Virus record (IMG/VR): IMGVR_UViG_3300009008_000005 | Location: 116,826-180,825 of that record | DNA from: a virus | DNA: 64,000 bases | Reading direction: 5' to 3' (one strand) | Shown here: positions 14,789 to 22,847 of the stretch, piece by piece | How positions within the stretch are numbered: position 1 is the stretch's first letter | Layout of the letters: every line of letters starts with the position of its first letter | Notes under the pieces: generated by a model | What the model was told of the DNA's origin: nothing | Databases searched by the model: none | What the model saw: only the letters and a program-made list of their open reading frames with translations | Translations under genes and position numbers: made by a program

Positions 14789-15457
14789 ATGACTGAGCAA
14801 GAAATCATCCAATTCGTTCACAGGCTTGAACTGCCCAAAATCACTACGGATACCGGGTGGGGAATCAGCATCAAGGTAAGCAAGATCTGCCCAGAAGAGC
14901 TGCAGGAGGAAGTCCGTGTCCTATTGTTCCTAACGAATGAGCTACTGTCCAAAGATGTGGACATGACTCTTGGCTCTGCCCCAATGCAGTTCTTCGGGAA
15001 GTTCGCACAGATCTTCGGAGAGATGTCTGGTGGTATTCAAGCGGCCACAGATAACCGGCAGGACATGCTGGTCGTGGACACGGAAGACCTCCCAGATGAT
15101 GCAGACCCTGAAGAGATCTTCAGGGTAATGCAGTCGGCAGTAAAGGAGGCACTGAAGAGTTCACTCTTCCAGCTGTGCAACCCTGAGGAGCCTCGCATCC
15201 TCCTTCACAACCCTCCCTTCGTCATCAAGATCCACGAAGGCTCCGTAACCGTAGAGCTTATCCCGAACGTCGTGCTCAATGCTCTGGACTATCCGTCCGT
15301 CGAAGAGCTGTCTTCTGAACTCACAGAGCTGTGGCTCAACTCCAACTTCGTCGGAATCGTGAGTCTCATCTGGGCACTGCAGGCTTTCGACAAGCTGCAC
15401 TCCAAGTTCGCTGAGTTATCTATGAAATGGGCAGCTCCGCAGGTCCTGAATAGCTAG
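14789..15457 (+). CDS. Unknown protein (222 aa)
   Basis: ATG follows GCGGAGGTAAT. An acidic, mainly helical soluble protein; residues 90-110 are Asp/Glu-rich and the C-terminus is helical with aromatic residues. It follows the conjugation operon and its own promoter box. No family recognised. Its last base is the first base of palindrome copy 2. Confidence 0.6.
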   Translation: MTEQEIIQFVHRLELPKITTDTGWGISIKVSKICPEELQEEVRVLLFLTNELLSKDVDMTLGSAPMQFFGKFAQIFGEMSGGIQAATDNRQDMLVVDTEDLPDDADPEEIFRVMQSAVKEALKSSLFQLCNPEEPRILLHNPPFVIKIHEGSVTVELIPNVVLNALDYPSVEELSSELTELWLNSNFVGIVSLIWALQAFDKLHSKFAELSMKWAAPQVLNS

Positions 15458-15473
15458 TATTTCACCGAAATAC
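15457..15473. promoter_or_regulatory. 17-bp palindrome, copy 2 (GTATTTC-ACC-GAAATAC)
   Basis: Perfect 7-bp arms. It lies between genes, 28 nt upstream of the TATAAGA box at 15502. Confidence 0.65.
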
Positions 15474-15501
15474 TGCACGCTCCGACACCCCTAAAAATCG
15501 G

Positions 15502-15508
15502 TATAAGA
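15502..15508 (+). promoter_or_regulatory. TATAAGA phage promoter box
   Basis: ATCGGTATAAGAGATATAG, 36 nt before the ATG at 15538 and 28 nt after palindrome copy 2. Confidence 0.5.
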
Positions 15509-15537
15509 GATATAGAAGCCTGGTAAAGGAGGTCTTC

Positions 15538-16158
15538 ATGCAGCTGCACCAGTGCGTGAACTGGAAGGAGCTTCTCGCTGGGAGGGTAGAGACCGGGCGG
15601 TCAGTGTTCTACGCCCTGCAGAGTGATTCCGATGAGTTCATATTCGTTCCCGCAACAATGCAACGGGCAGCGGTGTTTCCGCTGGTACTTCGAGGGCGTG
15701 ACTCGCCCTCGCTACACGGTTCTGCGCTAACGTGGAAATTCATCGAACGAGATATGGGGTTGGGCCAGTCCGAAGTGCAGTCTCTGCTACTCTTCGGGTT
15801 GATCGGACTCTCTTCAAAGCTGAAAACTGATGAGGGAGCAAATGTAGGAGAAATACTCTCGGAGGCGCTGCCCTTCGACGTCGAGTTCAGTGAGGATACA
15901 AATGACTTGGAGCCATTCTCCAGACTGGGTGCACCTGCATGGATGATGCGGGTTGCTACCAGGCACCAGCTGGGGGTCAAGGAGATCGACATGAAGGGGC
16001 TGGTGACGGCCCTGCTACCTACACCATTGGAAGTGAGCACGAGATCTGACTGGGGATATGACACCCGGAGCGAAGTGCTGCTGCTTGCGCATGGGGTAGA
16101 CTGGAGTACGATGGACTTTCTCCGGGAGAGGAACATCGGAGTGTGGTACCGCCGGTAA
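15538..16158 (+). CDS. Unknown protein (206 aa)
   Basis: ATG follows AAAGGAGGTCTTC. Mixed alpha/beta, with one strongly hydrophobic stretch (SLLLFGLIGLSS, about 82-93) too short for a clear membrane span, and a C-terminal aromatic/basic end. A terminator hairpin follows. No family recognised. Confidence 0.6.
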   Translation: MQLHQCVNWKELLAGRVETGRSVFYALQSDSDEFIFVPATMQRAAVFPLVLRGRDSPSLHGSALTWKFIERDMGLGQSEVQSLLLFGLIGLSSKLKTDEGANVGEILSEALPFDVEFSEDTNDLEPFSRLGAPAWMMRVATRHQLGVKEIDMKGLVTALLPTPLEVSTRSDWGYDTRSEVLLLAHGVDWSTMDFLRERNIGVWYRR

Positions 16159-16163
16159 CGGTG

Positions 16164-16186
16164 GGGAGGGGGCCCAGTCCCCTCCC
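16164..16186 (+). terminator. GC hairpin terminator
   Basis: GGGAGGGG at 16164-16171 pairs with CCCCTCCC at 16179-16186, followed by TTACTC. The ribosome-binding site of the next gene begins shortly after. Confidence 0.6.
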
Positions 16187-16202
16187 TTACTCGGGAGGAT
16201 GG

Positions 16203-17108
16203 ATGAAGAAGAACGTCGTAGAATGCGATGGGACCAAGGTCCTGATTGAGCAGATACGTGGGGAGTCCGTGAACGACATCCCACGAAACGTGTACAGAGA
16301 TCCGGACACGATGGATGTATGGGACGCAGATACTATCCCCCCTGTAGGTAAAGGTCACACCTACACCGCCGTCGCCAGGATGACATATAGGAACCAGGGT
16401 AGAATCTTCGACAACGATGACCCTGTCTACCTTGTTACGAACAAGCTCCGTGCCTGGGACGAGGAGTCAATGCCGTTGCTGGATACCTGTGGGGCCCTAC
16501 CTGCCCAGGTTGTGGCCAACTCCACAATGAAGAAAACGATAAGTGGTTTGCGGCCGGGTGCAGTGAAAGAGTCTGTCCTCATTCCCGCTGCGACCTTTGC
16601 ACACTTCTTGAGCGTAGGGGAATCCGAAGGCTGGGACATCACTGTTGCAGAGTGGGATAAGGATACCCAGTGGGAAGCAGAAGAACTTCTGAAGAGAGTT
16701 GAAGGCGGTGACAAGTCCGATGAGAGTGTGGAGGAGCTGCGTAGACTTGCAGTGATCGCTGCAAATACCGATGACCCTGGATACATGGACGACGCAGGGA
16801 GGAGACTATCTCTGAGGCCTGTAGTGGCGAAGATAGAGGCCGCTCTCCGGGGGCGCAAGGTGTCCAAGCGAGATAGGATACGGTATGCAGAATTCCTGCT
16901 AGGTGAGATGCGGAAGGCATTCGACTGGGCGAAGGAGGCTCATCTTGAAGGGGCTACCATTGTCGTCACACTACAAAAAGGAACGCTGAGAATGGATGCG
17001 GATGCCATCGCTTACCAGTCCGAGGAGCTGTTCGATTCTAAGGCAGCGATACCTGCGCAAGGTAGTCGCCTAAGTCGTCTTGCGAAGAAGTCGGGTAGTG
17101 TTTCTTAG
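16203..17108 (+). CDS. Unknown protein (301 aa)
   Basis: ATG 16203 was chosen for the GGGAGGATGG just upstream. A charged soluble protein: an N-terminal strand-rich region with Asp/Tyr-rich loops, a helical middle (EAEELLKRVEGG), and basic helices towards residue 230 (LRGRKVSKRDRIRYAEFL). The C-terminus reads SRLSRLAKKSG. No motif recognised. It lies between the conjugation cassette and ParB. Confidence 0.6.
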   Translation: MKKNVVECDGTKVLIEQIRGESVNDIPRNVYRDPDTMDVWDADTIPPVGKGHTYTAVARMTYRNQGRIFDNDDPVYLVTNKLRAWDEESMPLLDTCGALPAQVVANSTMKKTISGLRPGAVKESVLIPAATFAHFLSVGESEGWDITVAEWDKDTQWEAEELLKRVEGGDKSDESVEELRRLAVIAANTDDPGYMDDAGRRLSLRPVVAKIEAALRGRKVSKRDRIRYAEFLLGEMRKAFDWAKEAHLEGATIVVTLQKGTLRMDADAIAYQSEELFDSKAAIPAQGSRLSRLAKKSGSVS

Positions 17109-17142
17109 AGGGGTGAACTTTTTTCTTGAGTATCCTAAGCTT

Positions 17143-17149
17143 TATAAGA
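17143..17149 (+). promoter_or_regulatory. TATAAGA phage promoter box
   Basis: GCTTTATAAGACTATTATAG, 134 nt before the ATG at 17283, would give a long leader that contains palindrome copy 3. Confidence 0.4.
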
Positions 17150-17217
17150 CTATTATAGAGCAGAAAAAAATAGTGAGAGCGTACATATTAGGGAAGGGCC
17201 CCAGACCGGACCTAAAA

Positions 17218-17234
17218 ATATTTCAATGAAATAC
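17218..17234. promoter_or_regulatory. 17-bp palindrome, copy 3 (ATATTTC-AAT-GAAATAC)
   Basis: Six of seven arm positions pair. It lies upstream of the gene at 17283, which leads into ParB. A TTGACC sequence starts 4 nt after it, so it may abut a host-type promoter. Confidence 0.6.
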
Positions 17235-17282
17235 TGGTTGACCTGGGGGCATACTGGTGTAGATTGGACTGGAGGTACCCGC

Positions 17283-17567
17283 ATGCAAGAGTTCAGGAAG
17301 GTAGCAAGAGCTTCCTGCGAAGAAGCCTTGGGTAAAGCCAAGGAACTTCTCAATGAGCTATCTGACATCAATCAAGTCCTGCACATCATCGACAAGTCCA
17401 CCTTCGGACTCCTGGAGTTCGGTGAGATGCAGGTGAAGGTCGAGCATGGTGTCCACAGGGGAAGTACCTTCCCCGTGGAGAAGATCCAGATCGATAACGA
17501 ATCCGGTATAACACTTTGGGCGGACATCAACGACCGTCCGCAGAAGGTCAAGGGACATCTACTCTAG
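17283..17567 (+). CDS. Small unknown protein upstream of ParB (94 aa)
   Basis: ATG 17283 follows CTGGAGGTACC. N-terminal half helical, C-terminal half strand-rich. It ends 10 nt before the ParB-like gene and is surely co-transcribed with it. Could be a regulator or partner of ParB by position only; no family recognised. Confidence 0.6.
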   Translation: MQEFRKVARASCEEALGKAKELLNELSDINQVLHIIDKSTFGLLEFGEMQVKVEHGVHRGSTFPVEKIQIDNESGITLWADINDRPQKVKGHLL

Positions 17568-17577
17568 GAGGGTACTG

Positions 17578-18525
17578 ATGGCGGAGAAGGCAAAAATGCC
17601 AGCCGAGGCTAAGAAGATCGAGATCCCGTTCGACTCCATCGAACTGGACAAGTACGGCCTGCGTAACAGCAGGTCTGCAATTCCCAACACGGACAAGCTC
17701 CGGGCCTCCATCGAGGCGTTCGGTCTGCTCGTCCCAATGGTCGTGTGGAAGCCCCCAGGAAAGGATTCCTACGTCCTGTGCTGCGGGTACCTGCGACACA
17801 AGGCGATCACAGAAATCCGGTCCAAGGATGCAAAGCAGTACGAGACCATCGGAGTCTCCCTGCTGGACGGTGTTCCCCTCAACGACGCACTCTGCGTCAA
17901 CCTCGAAGAGAACATCAAGAGGGAGACCCTCAACCACGCAGACCTCGCAGCCCGCATGTTCCTCCTGAACCACGGGCGCAAGATGAGCGAGACTGCCATC
18001 GCCGACAAGCTCAACGTGTCCCAGGGGTACGTAGCACGCCTCATCGGCGTGCACATGAACTGCATCGACGAAGTGCTCCAGGCTCTCCGTGAAGGCCTCA
18101 TCTCCGTGCAGCGTGCAAAAGAGCTGGCCACCCTGGATCCGGAAGAGCAGCTCACCCACCTGGAGAAGCTGCTAGACCCGGAGAAGGCCGAGGAGTTCCG
18201 GAAGAGGCTGGCCAAGAAGGTCGGGCACTCTCGTCCAGGTATCAAGGTTATCCAGGCGCAGATCAAGCAGCTGGAGAAGTACGAGGGGGACCAGGATGTT
18301 GGCTATCGGCGTGGTGCTCTCGCTGCGCTCCGCTTCTCCTTGGGTACAGCCGAGGAAATACTCCTCTTCCACCCGCCTGAGTCTGCATCAGGGTCTGCCT
18401 TGAAGAAGACCATGAAGAAGCCTGACAAGAAGAAGGTCGCCGAGAAGAAGTTCCCGACCAAGAAGGAAACAAAGAAGAAGTCTGCGAAGAAGAAGAAGCT
18501 GGTCACGAAGAGGAGCAAGTCCTAG
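17578..18525 (+). CDS. ParB-like protein (315 aa)
   Basis: N-terminal ParB/sulfiredoxin fold with box CGYLRHKA at 69-76 (equivalent to GERRxRA) and ENIKR at 111-115, the CTP-binding boxes of ParB. A helix-turn-helix at about 135-157 (ETAIADKLNVSQGYVARLI) follows, then a helical domain and a very Lys-rich tail (about 278-315). ParB proteins bind palindromic parS sites and slide as CTP-gated clamps; KorB relatives repress transcription. No ParA/ParM partner is in the window. ParB-related proteins define PRTRC cassettes, so the conjugation genes upstream may belong with it. TAGGAGGG precedes the ATG. Confidence 0.85.
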   Translation: MAEKAKMPAEAKKIEIPFDSIELDKYGLRNSRSAIPNTDKLRASIEAFGLLVPMVVWKPPGKDSYVLCCGYLRHKAITEIRSKDAKQYETIGVSLLDGVPLNDALCVNLEENIKRETLNHADLAARMFLLNHGRKMSETAIADKLNVSQGYVARLIGVHMNCIDEVLQALREGLISVQRAKELATLDPEEQLTHLEKLLDPEKAEEFRKRLAKKVGHSRPGIKVIQAQIKQLEKYEGDQDVGYRRGALAALRFSLGTAEEILLFHPPESASGSALKKTMKKPDKKKVAEKKFPTKKETKKKSAKKKKLVTKRSKS

Positions 18526-20163
18526 ATGACGCAGCTTGAATCTCTCATTTGTTCCGACTACCCGTTGACCTACGTCATCACGTCGGAAGAAGAGAGGCTC
18601 CTGTTGGAGCTGGACAGGATCCTGAAAGATAACGATATGCACGCTGAGGTGCACGCATGGGACATCGTCAACGGTGTTCGCCCGGTGTACATCCGGGAAG
18701 GCGTACCTCAGTTCGGTGACTCCATCGTCATGGGTCCTGATCCCTCCGCAGGGGTTGAGTGGCTGGGAGAGAGGAACAAGGACACGATCCTTCTGTTCCT
18801 CGACATCCATCGTACATTCGATGACGCCCAGTCCGTTCGTGCTCTTCGGAATGTTCTACAACTACGCCACCACAACGACGTGGCACGCACAGCGATGATC
18901 GTGTCCCCTATCTCCGAGGTTCCTCCAGAACTCCGTAGGCAGGTGGCCGTCATCGACTTCGACCTACCGACCCGCTTGGATATCGCAGAGTACCTCGCAG
19001 TGAAGCAGAAGAAGGCCGAGCTGGGAGACGCACTGGGAAGCAAGCCTGAGGACCTCACTGACATCATCGACGCTTGTAGAGGGCTGACCCTCTACGAGAT
19101 AGAGAATGTACTCGCACGAGCCTACATCGAGGAGGGCAAGGTAAGCCCCGAAATCGTAGTTCGTGAGAAGAAGTCCATCATCAGGTCCAGCCGTTCCCTT
19201 CAGTACTATGACACCAAGGAGTCACTGGAGAACGTCGGTGGTCTAGAGAACATTCACAAATGGTTAGCGCAGCGCAGATTGGCTTTCTCTCCGAAGGCCA
19301 GAGAGTTCGGGTTACCATACCCAAGAGGGATCCTCCTTGTAGGAGTCCCTGGTGGCGGGAAAAGCCTGGTGTGCAAAGCAGTGTGCGCCAGCTGGAAGAT
19401 TCCTCTACTACAGTGGAACGTGGGTGCGTCCTTCGGAAAGTACCTGGGAGAGACTGAAGGTGAGGAGAGGAACGTAGAGAAGACCTCCGAAGCTGTAGCT
19501 CCTTGCGGGTTGTGGGCCGACGAGATCGACAAGGGTCTTGGAGCTTCCGCCGCAGGTGGTGGAGCTACTGACGGTGGAACAGGGGCCCGCATGGTCGGGA
19601 GCTTCCTCACATGGATGGAAGAGAAGACGGAACCTGTCTTCGTCCTCGCCACCTGCAATGCCATTGAAGGTCTAGGGCCGCTTCTACGCCGAGGCAGGTT
19701 CGACGAGATCTTCTTTGTAGATGTACCTAACGAGAATGCTCTTGGACAGATACTTGAGATCCACATCCGACTGAAGGGTAGGGACCCGGAGAAGTTCGAT
19801 ATCCCTCGCCTTGTGGAGAGGTCCTTAGGCCTTGTGGGAGCTGAAGTGAAGAGCGCTATCGAAGATGCACTCTTCCTAGACTTCGAGAAAGGTCAGGAAT
19901 TGTCACAAGAGTCCTTGGAGACATGTCTACTTCGAGTCATTCCGCACTGCATCACACGGAAGGACGAGATAGCGAGGTTGCGAAAATGGGCAGAAGACAA
20001 AGCCCAACCGGCGCAATCAGAGCCTCTGGATTTACAGAGAGCTTTGGACTTGCGAGAGCAGTTGGCCCAACAATCCCAGCAGGGATCACGCAGATCTTTG
20101 GCCCGCCGGGGTCGGGTAAAACGTCGCTTGCCCTCTGGCTCGAAGGCCTCGCCCAAAAAGTAA
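18526..20163 (+). CDS. Ycf46-like AAA+ ATPase (545 aa)
   Basis: Starts directly after the ParB stop (TAGATG). Residues 1-230 form an N-terminal domain of the Ycf46 type. The AAA+ module has Walker A GVPGGGKS at 273-280, Walker B-like LWADEID with Asp332/Glu333, and a sensor ATCN. An arginine-finger region (LLRRGRFDE) follows. AAA+ proteins remodel proteins or complexes using ATP. The last 59 codons overlap the next gene in another frame (178 nt), and the tail is Arg/Lys-rich, unlike a folded domain. The DUF2997-like and Ycf35-like genes downstream support the Ycf46 assignment. Confidence 0.8.
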   Translation: MTQLESLICSDYPLTYVITSEEERLLLELDRILKDNDMHAEVHAWDIVNGVRPVYIREGVPQFGDSIVMGPDPSAGVEWLGERNKDTILLFLDIHRTFDDAQSVRALRNVLQLRHHNDVARTAMIVSPISEVPPELRRQVAVIDFDLPTRLDIAEYLAVKQKKAELGDALGSKPEDLTDIIDACRGLTLYEIENVLARAYIEEGKVSPEIVVREKKSIIRSSRSLQYYDTKESLENVGGLENIHKWLAQRRLAFSPKAREFGLPYPRGILLVGVPGGGKSLVCKAVCASWKIPLLQWNVGASFGKYLGETEGEERNVEKTSEAVAPCGLWADEIDKGLGASAAGGGATDGGTGARMVGSFLTWMEEKTEPVFVLATCNAIEGLGPLLRRGRFDEIFFVDVPNENALGQILEIHIRLKGRDPEKFDIPRLVERSLGLVGAEVKSAIEDALFLDFEKGQELSQESLETCLLRVIPHCITRKDEIARLRKWAEDKAQPAQSEPLDLQRALDLREQLAQQSQQGSRRSLARRGRVKRRLPSGSKASPKK

Positions 20164-20837
20164 GACCCACCTACTGGTTGAAGTTTGAGCCTCTACCTGA
20201 AAGGGATCACTTCATCCGCATGGGAGTGGACCTGGAGAAGCTACACATTGCTTCACCTAAGACTCTGGACGGAGGGTACAGCCATCTACGTTCCCTCGTC
20301 CCTCACTCACTCGTCGTATGGGACTGTCTAGACTCCACCAAGGTCGGAGACGGCCAAGAGCTTAGTAGCGGCACACACGGCGTCTACGAGCCTCTGGTGG
20401 AGTACTTTGAGGACATAGCGAACCTGGTACACGAGTTCGGCATATCCCTGATTGTCATCTCCCAGGTTCGCCAGTCCTTCAAAAACCCCCGGGAAGTCAT
20501 ATCTTCAATGGAGTACCTCCTACCCTTCTTCGTCATGTCGTTGAGTGTAGAGGTCAAGAAAACCGAGTCCAGGTTCGGTGAAAAGACCTGGAAGCGCATG
20601 CATGTGCATGCCCGTAGAAATCTGACCTGGCCACCAGGCGGAAGTGCCGACTTACACTATCACGAGACCTTGGGGTTCTGCCCTGAGATCGAACTCGTAA
20701 TAGAAGCTGAGAAGAAGTACGGACCTAAGTGGAGAAACGAGCTAGGTATCACCATGCCACGTGGCCGGGAACAAGCTGTAACACGAATCCGGGAGAACCC
20801 GGAACTATTCGAACAATTATGGAGGGCAGTGCTATGA
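19986..20837 (+). CDS. RecA-like P-loop ATPase (283 aa)
   Basis: Walker A GPPGSGKT at 39-46 and Walker B SLVVWD at 108-113, with the RecA-type segment DHFIRMGVDLEKLHIASP between. This resembles phage UvsX/RecA-like or RadA-like proteins, shorter than RecA (about 350 aa). ATG 19986 has GAGG 8 nt upstream; a frame opening at 19923 is possible. The first 60 codons, including Walker A, overlap the end of the AAA+ gene. The stop overlaps the next ATG. May serve recombination or supply energy to the Ycf46 module; the second is speculation. Confidence 0.7.
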   Translation: MGRRQSPTGAIRASGFTESFGLARAVGPTIPAGITQIFGPPGSGKTSLALWLEGLAQKVRPTYWLKFEPLPERDHFIRMGVDLEKLHIASPKTLDGGYSHLRSLVPHSLVVWDCLDSTKVGDGQELSSGTHGVYEPLVEYFEDIANLVHEFGISLIVISQVRQSFKNPREVISSMEYLLPFFVMSLSVEVKKTESRFGEKTWKRMHVHARRNLTWPPGGSADLHYHETLGFCPEIELVIEAEKKYGPKWRNELGITMPRGREQAVTRIRENPELFEQLWRAVL

Positions 20838-21019
20838 AGAGGGCCGAGATCGAGATCCTTCCTGACGGGACGATGAAAGCAGAGGCCATCGACTTCGAGG
20901 GAAAGGGTTGTGAGGTGTTCCTACAGGAACTTACGAAGGGCCTGAAGCCAAAGAGTAAGCAGAGGAAGAAGGAGGCATTGGTCCTGGACAAGGCTCCAAG
21001 ACAACGGCTCCGTACATGA
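20834..21019 (+). CDS. DUF2997-like small protein (61 aa)
   Basis: The pattern I-x-I-x-PDG-x-(M/V)-K-x-E-A-x-x-(F)-x-GK-x-C-x-x-x-x-x-x-L, seen as IEILPDGTMKAEAIDFEGKG then C, matches what I recall of DUF2997, which occurs next to DUF1257 and Ycf46-type ATPases. The C-terminus is Lys/Arg-rich. ATG overlaps the RecA-like stop and its own stop overlaps the radical-SAM start. Biochemical role unknown. Confidence 0.65.
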   Translation: MKRAEIEILPDGTMKAEAIDFEGKGCEVFLQELTKGLKPKSKQRKKEALVLDKAPRQRLRT

Positions 21020-21564
21020 TCTATGCCGGGATCATTGAGAACAGTGAGGTGAATGGACCAGGACGGAGAAATGTACTCTTCGTTCGTGGGTGCCCTCACG
21101 AGTGTCCTGGCTGCTACAACGCAAGTCTATGGGATCTCAGAGTCCCGGGTGCGTTGGAGGCTACACCAGAGGACCTAGCGGACAAGCTGATGATGGGTTC
21201 ACCCGATGGTGTATCCATATCGGGAGGAGAGCCCCTGCTGCAGCTAGCAGAGCTACTCCGACTCTTGCAATCCCTGAATAGGGAGGGAGTTTCCGTAACC
21301 ATCTTCACAGGTTACACCAAAGAGGAGATCATGGGTTCACCAATGATGTCCGCTGTGCTGAACCTTGTAGACATCCTTGTTTGCGGACGTTACGATTCTA
21401 GTCAGCCCTCAGGCGCTGGCTTGAGAGGTTCCGAGAACCAGGAGATTCTGGTGCTGAACGGTGAGTGGGATAAGGAAGAGTTGGAGACATGTCCACACTT
21501 CCTTGAGATCCATTCCGACCCACCGATCATCACAGGATTCCCTGCGGCAGCAATCTTGAAGTAG
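21016..21564 (+). CDS. Radical-SAM activase-like protein (182 aa)
   Basis: CPHECPGC gives cysteines 26, 30 and 33, the CxxxCxxC site that holds a [4Fe-4S] cluster, and SISGGEP is the SAM-binding GGE motif. Size and the start (short NGPGRRNVLFVRGC) match the NrdG-type activase family that makes a glycyl radical on class III ribonucleotide reductase. No NrdD is in the window. Relatives of this size also occur in Ycf46/DUF1257 clusters, so the target may be elsewhere. Translationally coupled to the gene before it. Confidence 0.8.
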   Translation: MIYAGIIENSEVNGPGRRNVLFVRGCPHECPGCYNASLWDLRVPGALEATPEDLADKLMMGSPDGVSISGGEPLLQLAELLRLLQSLNREGVSVTIFTGYTKEEIMGSPMMSAVLNLVDILVCGRYDSSQPSGAGLRGSENQEILVLNGEWDKEELETCPHFLEIHSDPPIITGFPAAAILK

Positions 21565-21574
21565 GAGGAAAGAA

Positions 21575-21988
21575 ATGTCAGCGTATCTAACTTGTGTGGC
21601 CGTGTACGAGAAGCCCGAGCTTATCGAAGAGGCCCTGAAAATGTTGGGTCTTCGTCCCCAGACTGGGACGGGTCTCACCCTCACCGGGGGCGACCGGGCC
21701 GTGCAGAACGCATCTATCAAGGTGGACAAGTCTCAGTATGGCGGTACTGCAGACCTCGGGTTCGTGAAGAAGAATGCCGAGTACGAGATGTTCATGTACA
21801 ACGGGGACAGCGGGAAGATCGCAGCGAAGTCCAGCAGCATCAAGCGGGGCACTGCCTTCAACACCGCCTTCCGTCAGGCGTACACGATGACGCAGCTCAC
21901 GGCCAATGCCAGACTGAAGGGTATTCGTATCCAGAAGCAGGCTAACCAAGTGTTTGGCCAGCCCGTCAAGATGACAGCGTTCGCCTAG
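21575..21988 (+). CDS. DUF1257 (Ycf35)-like protein (137 aa)
   Basis: Begins MSAYLTCVAVYEKPELIEEAL and contains the DUF1257 pattern: residues 30-50 with a gap, then ADLGFVKKNAEYEMFMYN, and a C-terminal helix with AYTMTQLTANARLKGI. Ycf35/DUF1257 is known from algal plastids, cyanobacteria and phages, of unknown function. AGGAGGAAAG precedes the ATG. It closes the plus-strand half; its stop overlaps that of the convergent tail gene by 4 nt. Confidence 0.7.
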   Translation: MSAYLTCVAVYEKPELIEEALKMLGLRPQTGTGLTLTGGDRAVQNASIKVDKSQYGGTADLGFVKKNAEYEMFMYNGDSGKIAAKSSSIKRGTAFNTAFRQAYTMTQLTANARLKGIRIQKQANQVFGQPVKMTAFA

Positions 21989-22812
21989 GACGTTACCGGC
22001 TGCTGCTGCACTGAAGACTGGTCCATGAACTCCTTCTGAGTGAAGAGTCCCTTCAGCAGGGAAACACCATTCACATTCACGGGGACGAGGTTTCCACAGA
22101 TGATGGAAATCGTCTCCTGAATGATGAGGCCCTGTGAGTCCACAGCCATGGTGTGGGTAGGAATGTGGCACTGCTCAAGGTAGTACCCTGCCACATTGTT
22201 GTCCTCGTTGTCCCTCATGAGGAAGAACAGACCCGTAGGCATCTTGAAGAGATCGGACGCCAGGTTGATCCAGACGTTCTCGTACCCGGGTGGGATCCGA
22301 ACTTCCGGCATACCGGAAGAGAGCTTCGTGCTCTGGATTCCACTTCGAGATTCAATCTGGGTACCGCTCTGGTCGTTCGTCACGAAGGGCTTCAGGTAGT
22401 CGGGTAGGTCCGTCATGGTCCCAAAGACCTGATGGACAGGCTCGACGCCTGAGGTACCTACGGAGTCGTTGTACCAGCTGTACATGAGGCGCAGGAGGGA
22501 GGGGCCGTGATAGACGATTCGTCCGAGGGAGACCTGACGGACAGTCCTCCCACGGAAGAAGTAAGGCCTCTCGCCTCCGATCTCATGGATCTGCTGGACG
22601 GCGGAGTTCTGAGAGATAGCGAAGTTCTGCGCCAGACCGATAGGGTACAGGACCTCGGTATTTTCATTACCTCCACCGGCCATCAGGTCGATGATGGATG
22701 AAAGGTAGGGAGGGCCTGCGCAGATTAGAGTGTTTCTACCTGAGAGGTAGTTGTACTCCCGCAGTCCCCCCTGGACGTGTTTGTTGAAGGGATCCCAACT
22801 TTGGACGGGCAT
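21985..22812 (-). CDS. Probable tail structural protein (275 aa)
   Basis: Strand-rich protein downstream of the sheath gene. It has Gly-rich loops near 45-50 (AGGGN), a central YHGPSLLRLMYSWYNDS and a C-terminal strand pair (IIQETISIICGNLVPVNVNG). The position after the sheath would suit a tail tube or baseplate-proximal protein; I do not recognise the family from sequence. TTAGGAGG precedes the ATG. Last gene of the structural run. Confidence 0.5.
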   Translation of the reverse strand: MPVQSWDPFNKHVQGGLREYNYLSGRNTLICAGPPYLSSIIDLMAGGGNENTEVLYPIGLAQNFAISQNSAVQQIHEIGGERPYFFRGRTVRQVSLGRIVYHGPSLLRLMYSWYNDSVGTSGVEPVHQVFGTMTDLPDYLKPFVTNDQSGTQIESRSGIQSTKLSSGMPEVRIPPGYENVWINLASDLFKMPTGLFFLMRDNEDNNVAGYYLEQCHIPTHTMAVDSQGLIIQETISIICGNLVPVNVNGVSLLKGLFTQKEFMDQSSVQQQPVTS

Positions 22813-22847
22813 TCTATTTACCTCCTAAGTAGACACACTAACCTATT

